Shown here piece by piece: positions 62,128 through 64,000 of a stretch of DNA of 64,000 nt. Each line of letters starts with the position of its first letter. The stretch's first letter is position 1. The notes under the pieces are model-generated. The model was not told the DNA's origin. It saw only the letters and a list, made by a program, of their open reading frames with translations, and ran no database searches. The position numbers and the translations under genes were made by a program. Origin of the DNA: [Scytonema hofmanni] UTEX 2349 (GTDB lineage: Bacteria; Cyanobacteriota; Cyanobacteriia; Cyanobacteriales; Nostocaceae); assembly GCF_000582685.1 (NCBI RefSeq), contig NZ_KK073768.1, forward strand, positions 254,893-318,892, given 5' to 3'.

Positions 62128-63813
62128 ATGTCAGATAATTTAAGAAGTCAGGTTATCACTCAAGGGGTACAACGATCGCCTAATCGAGCGATGCTACGTG
62201 CTGTTGGTTTTAAAGATGAGGATTTTATCAAGCCAATTGTCGGTGTAGCTAATGGTTACAGTACCATAACTCCCTGCAATATGGGAATTAATCAACTCGC
62301 ACTCAGAGCGGAAGCTAGTATTAAAAATGCTGGAGGAATGCCGCAATTATTCGGTACTATTACTATTAGCGATGGGATTTCGATGGGAACTGAGGGAATG
62401 AAATATTCCCTGGTGTCACGAGAAGTAATTGCTGATTCCATTGAAACTGCTTGCACTGGGCAAAGTATGGATGGTGTACTTGCTATCGGTGGTTGTGATA
62501 AAAATATGCCTGGTGCGATGATTGCGATCGCTCGCATGAATATCCCGGCTATCTTTGTTTACGGGGGTACAATCAAACCCGGACACCACGATGGACGCGA
62601 TTTAACTATTGTCAGTTCCTTTGAAGCTGTCGGACAACACAGCGCTGGCAAAATTGACGACAAAGAACTTTCAGAAGTCGAACACAAAGCTTGTCCAGGT
62701 GCAGGTTCTTGTGGGGGAATGTTTACAGCTAATACCATGTCTTCCGCTTTTGAGGCGCTGGGTATGAGTTTACCATATTCCTCAACGATGGCGGCTGAAG
62801 ATGCAGAAAAGGCAGATAGTACAGAAAAATCTGCGTTTGTTTTAGTTGAAGCAATCCGCAAACAAATTCTACCCAGCCAAATAATCACCCGCAAATCTAT
62901 CGAAAATGCCCTTTCGGTGGTTATGGCAGTTGGTGGTTCCACAAATGCAGTATTGCATTTTTTGGCGATCGCCCACACTGCTGGTGTCGAACTTAATTTA
63001 GATGACTTTGAAATCATCCGCGCTCGTGTTCCAGTTTTGTGCGATTTAAAACCCAGCGGACGTTATGTAGCTACCGACTTACACAAAGCTGGTGGTATTC
63101 CCCAAGTGATGAAAATGCTACTTGTGCATGATTTACTTCACGGAGATGCTCTGACTATCACTGGACAAACAATCGCCGAAGTGTTGGCAGATATACCAGA
63201 TGAACCATCCCCCAACCAAGATGTAATTCGTCCTTGGAATAACCCGATGTATCCCCAAGGACACTTGGCTATACTCAGAGGAAATCTGGCGACAGAGGGA
63301 GCAGTAGCGAAAATTACTGGCGTAAAAGTCCCCAAAATTACGGGAACTGCACGAGTATTTGAATCAGAAGAATCTTGTTTAGATGCGATTTTAGCAAAGC
63401 AGATAAATGCAGGTGATGTTATCGTCGTTCGCTACGAAGGACCAAAAGGAGGTCCAGGGATGCGAGAAATGTTAGCACCAACCTCAGCAATTATCGGTGC
63501 GGGTTTAGCTGATTCAGTCGGGTTAATTACAGACGGACGATTTTCTGGTGGTACTTACGGAATGGTAGTTGGACATGTGGCGCCAGAAGCAGCAGTTGGG
63601 GGAGCGATCGCTCTGGTGGAAGAAGGTGATACTATCACAATTGATGCTCATGCGCGACTGTTGCAATTAAACGTATCCGATGAAGAATTAGCTCGTCGTC
63701 GTGCAAATTGGCAACCCCGTCCACCTCGTTATACCAAAGGTGTGTTAGGGAAATATGCTAAACTAGTATCTTCCAGCAGTCTTGGTGCGCTGACAGATTT
63801 AGATTTGTTTTGA
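62128..63813 (+). CDS. ilvD: Dihydroxy-acid dehydratase
   Basis: A 561-residue IlvD/Edd-family enzyme of normal length. Fe-S cluster cysteines are Cys50 (TPCNMG), Cys123 (GGCDKNMPGA) and Cys195 (CPGAGSCGGMFTANTM); SDGISMGTEGM and DGRFSGGTYGMVVGHVAPEA are also typical. The enzyme dehydrates 2,3-dihydroxy-isovalerate and 2,3-dihydroxy-3-methylvalerate to the 2-keto acids before valine and isoleucine. It is cytosolic, stands alone on the plus strand, and is a core-genome gene marking the end of the accessory region. Two GTAGAGACGTTCC palindromes lie just after the stop. Confidence 0.97.
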   Translation: MSDNLRSQVITQGVQRSPNRAMLRAVGFKDEDFIKPIVGVANGYSTITPCNMGINQLALRAEASIKNAGGMPQLFGTITISDGISMGTEGMKYSLVSREVIADSIETACTGQSMDGVLAIGGCDKNMPGAMIAIARMNIPAIFVYGGTIKPGHHDGRDLTIVSSFEAVGQHSAGKIDDKELSEVEHKACPGAGSCGGMFTANTMSSAFEALGMSLPYSSTMAAEDAEKADSTEKSAFVLVEAIRKQILPSQIITRKSIENALSVVMAVGGSTNAVLHFLAIAHTAGVELNLDDFEIIRARVPVLCDLKPSGRYVATDLHKAGGIPQVMKMLLVHDLLHGDALTITGQTIAEVLADIPDEPSPNQDVIRPWNNPMYPQGHLAILRGNLATEGAVAKITGVKVPKITGTARVFESEESCLDAILAKQINAGDVIVVRYEGPKGGPGMREMLAPTSAIIGAGLADSVGLITDGRFSGGTYGMVVGHVAPEAAVGGAIALVEEGDTITIDAHARLLQLNVSDEELARRRANWQPRPPRYTKGVLGKYAKLVSSSSLGALTDLDLF

Positions 63814-63820
63814 TAATTGC

Positions 63821-63876
63821 GTAGAGACGTTCCGGTGGAACGTCTGGGTAGAGACGTTCCACCGGAACGTCTCCAC
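63821..63876. repeat. Two 'GTAGAGACGTTCC' palindromes after ilvD
   Basis: Copies at 63821 and 63848, about 28 bp each (GTAGAGACGTTCC..GGAACGTCT), starting 8 bp after the ilvD stop. Probably a 3' stem-loop. Confidence 0.75.
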
Positions 63877-64000
63877 AAAGGTTTCGGTCGATGTCTATCC
63901 CTCTGTCCTTTCAGGCTAGCATGTACACACAAGTCATCGAATTACCCAAAAACCTTGAAAAACCTCACCCTGTCCGTTCCGGACATCCCTCTCCTTACCA
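63877..64000. other. Right window edge: possible further interspersed repeat
   Basis: The last 40 bases (AAAACCTCACCCTGTCCG, then CCCTCTCCTTACCA) look like the start of the AACCTCACCCC/CTCTCCTTACC class of palindromic repeat, cut by the window edge. An ATG at 63921 opens a frame to the edge, but it runs into this repeat and is not called. Confidence 0.4.

Noticed and set aside
63921..64000. Start of a new gene at the right edge (MYTQVIELPKNLEK..)
   Set aside because: No ribosome-binding site, and the frame enters a CTCACCC/CTCTCCTTACC-type repeat; too short to judge.

Overview
The window comes from a filamentous, probably heterocystous cyanobacterium (Nostocales-like). The DNA is AT-leaning and dense in the HIP1 octamer GCGATCGC, and it carries many heptameric STRR repeats and 'GTAGAGACGTTCC' palindromes. 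Gene content also fits: a PedR-like regulator, a CAAD/CURT1-type protein, pentapeptide-repeat proteins and a STAND-WD40 protein. No rRNA, tRNA or CRISPR array was seen.

Region 1 (1-36.5 kb) is a nonribosomal lipopeptide locus. It has three NRPS genes: 1-10231 (+), cut by the left edge; 18647-25066 (-); and 27987-36497 (+), which ends in a thioesterase. Specificity residues read by eye give Thr-Thr for the minus-strand enzyme, Thr - Gln (with an epimerase) - Gly for the first, and N-methyl-Thr followed by one uncertain residue for the terminal one. Around them lie an MbtH protein, glycosyltransferases of families GT1, GT32 and GT2, a GtrA-like membrane protein, a GH13 amylase-like enzyme, an MFS exporter, a JmjC/cupin-8 protein and a second putative 2OG-Fe(II) oxygenase. 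The order (Thr/Dhb)-D-Gln-Gly-NMeThr-X-TE plus mannosyltransferase-like genes fits a hassallidin-type glycosylated antifungal lipopeptide. That assignment is inference; at least one NRPS and the fatty-acid loading genes must lie outside the window.

Region 2 (36.5-42.6 kb) is mixed: a HicBA toxin-antitoxin remnant whose hicA is split by a decayed IS200/IS605 element, a GT4 glycosyltransferase, a conserved unknown protein, a PedR-like LuxR regulator, a PfkB sugar kinase and a gluconokinase. Region 3 (42.6-54.5 kb) looks like a stress and envelope island: a CPA2 antiporter with USP domains, an acidic hydrophilic protein, a CAAD protein, a BON lipoprotein, a triple YflT-like glycine-zipper protein, a 1037-residue membrane protein with about 95-residue helical repeats, and two pentapeptide-repeat proteins.

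Region 4 (54.5-64 kb) holds a two-gene NTPase unit (AAA/P-loop ATPase followed by a TPR-STAND-WD40 protein with 12 nearly identical WD40 units), then tenA, a gene stub cut by a MITE, and ilvD. Small mobile repeats mark the whole window. Most notable is a MITE-like element with terminal inverted repeats inserted in frame inside an NRPS adenylation domain; a related repeat is also read in frame, on the other strand, within the STAND gene.
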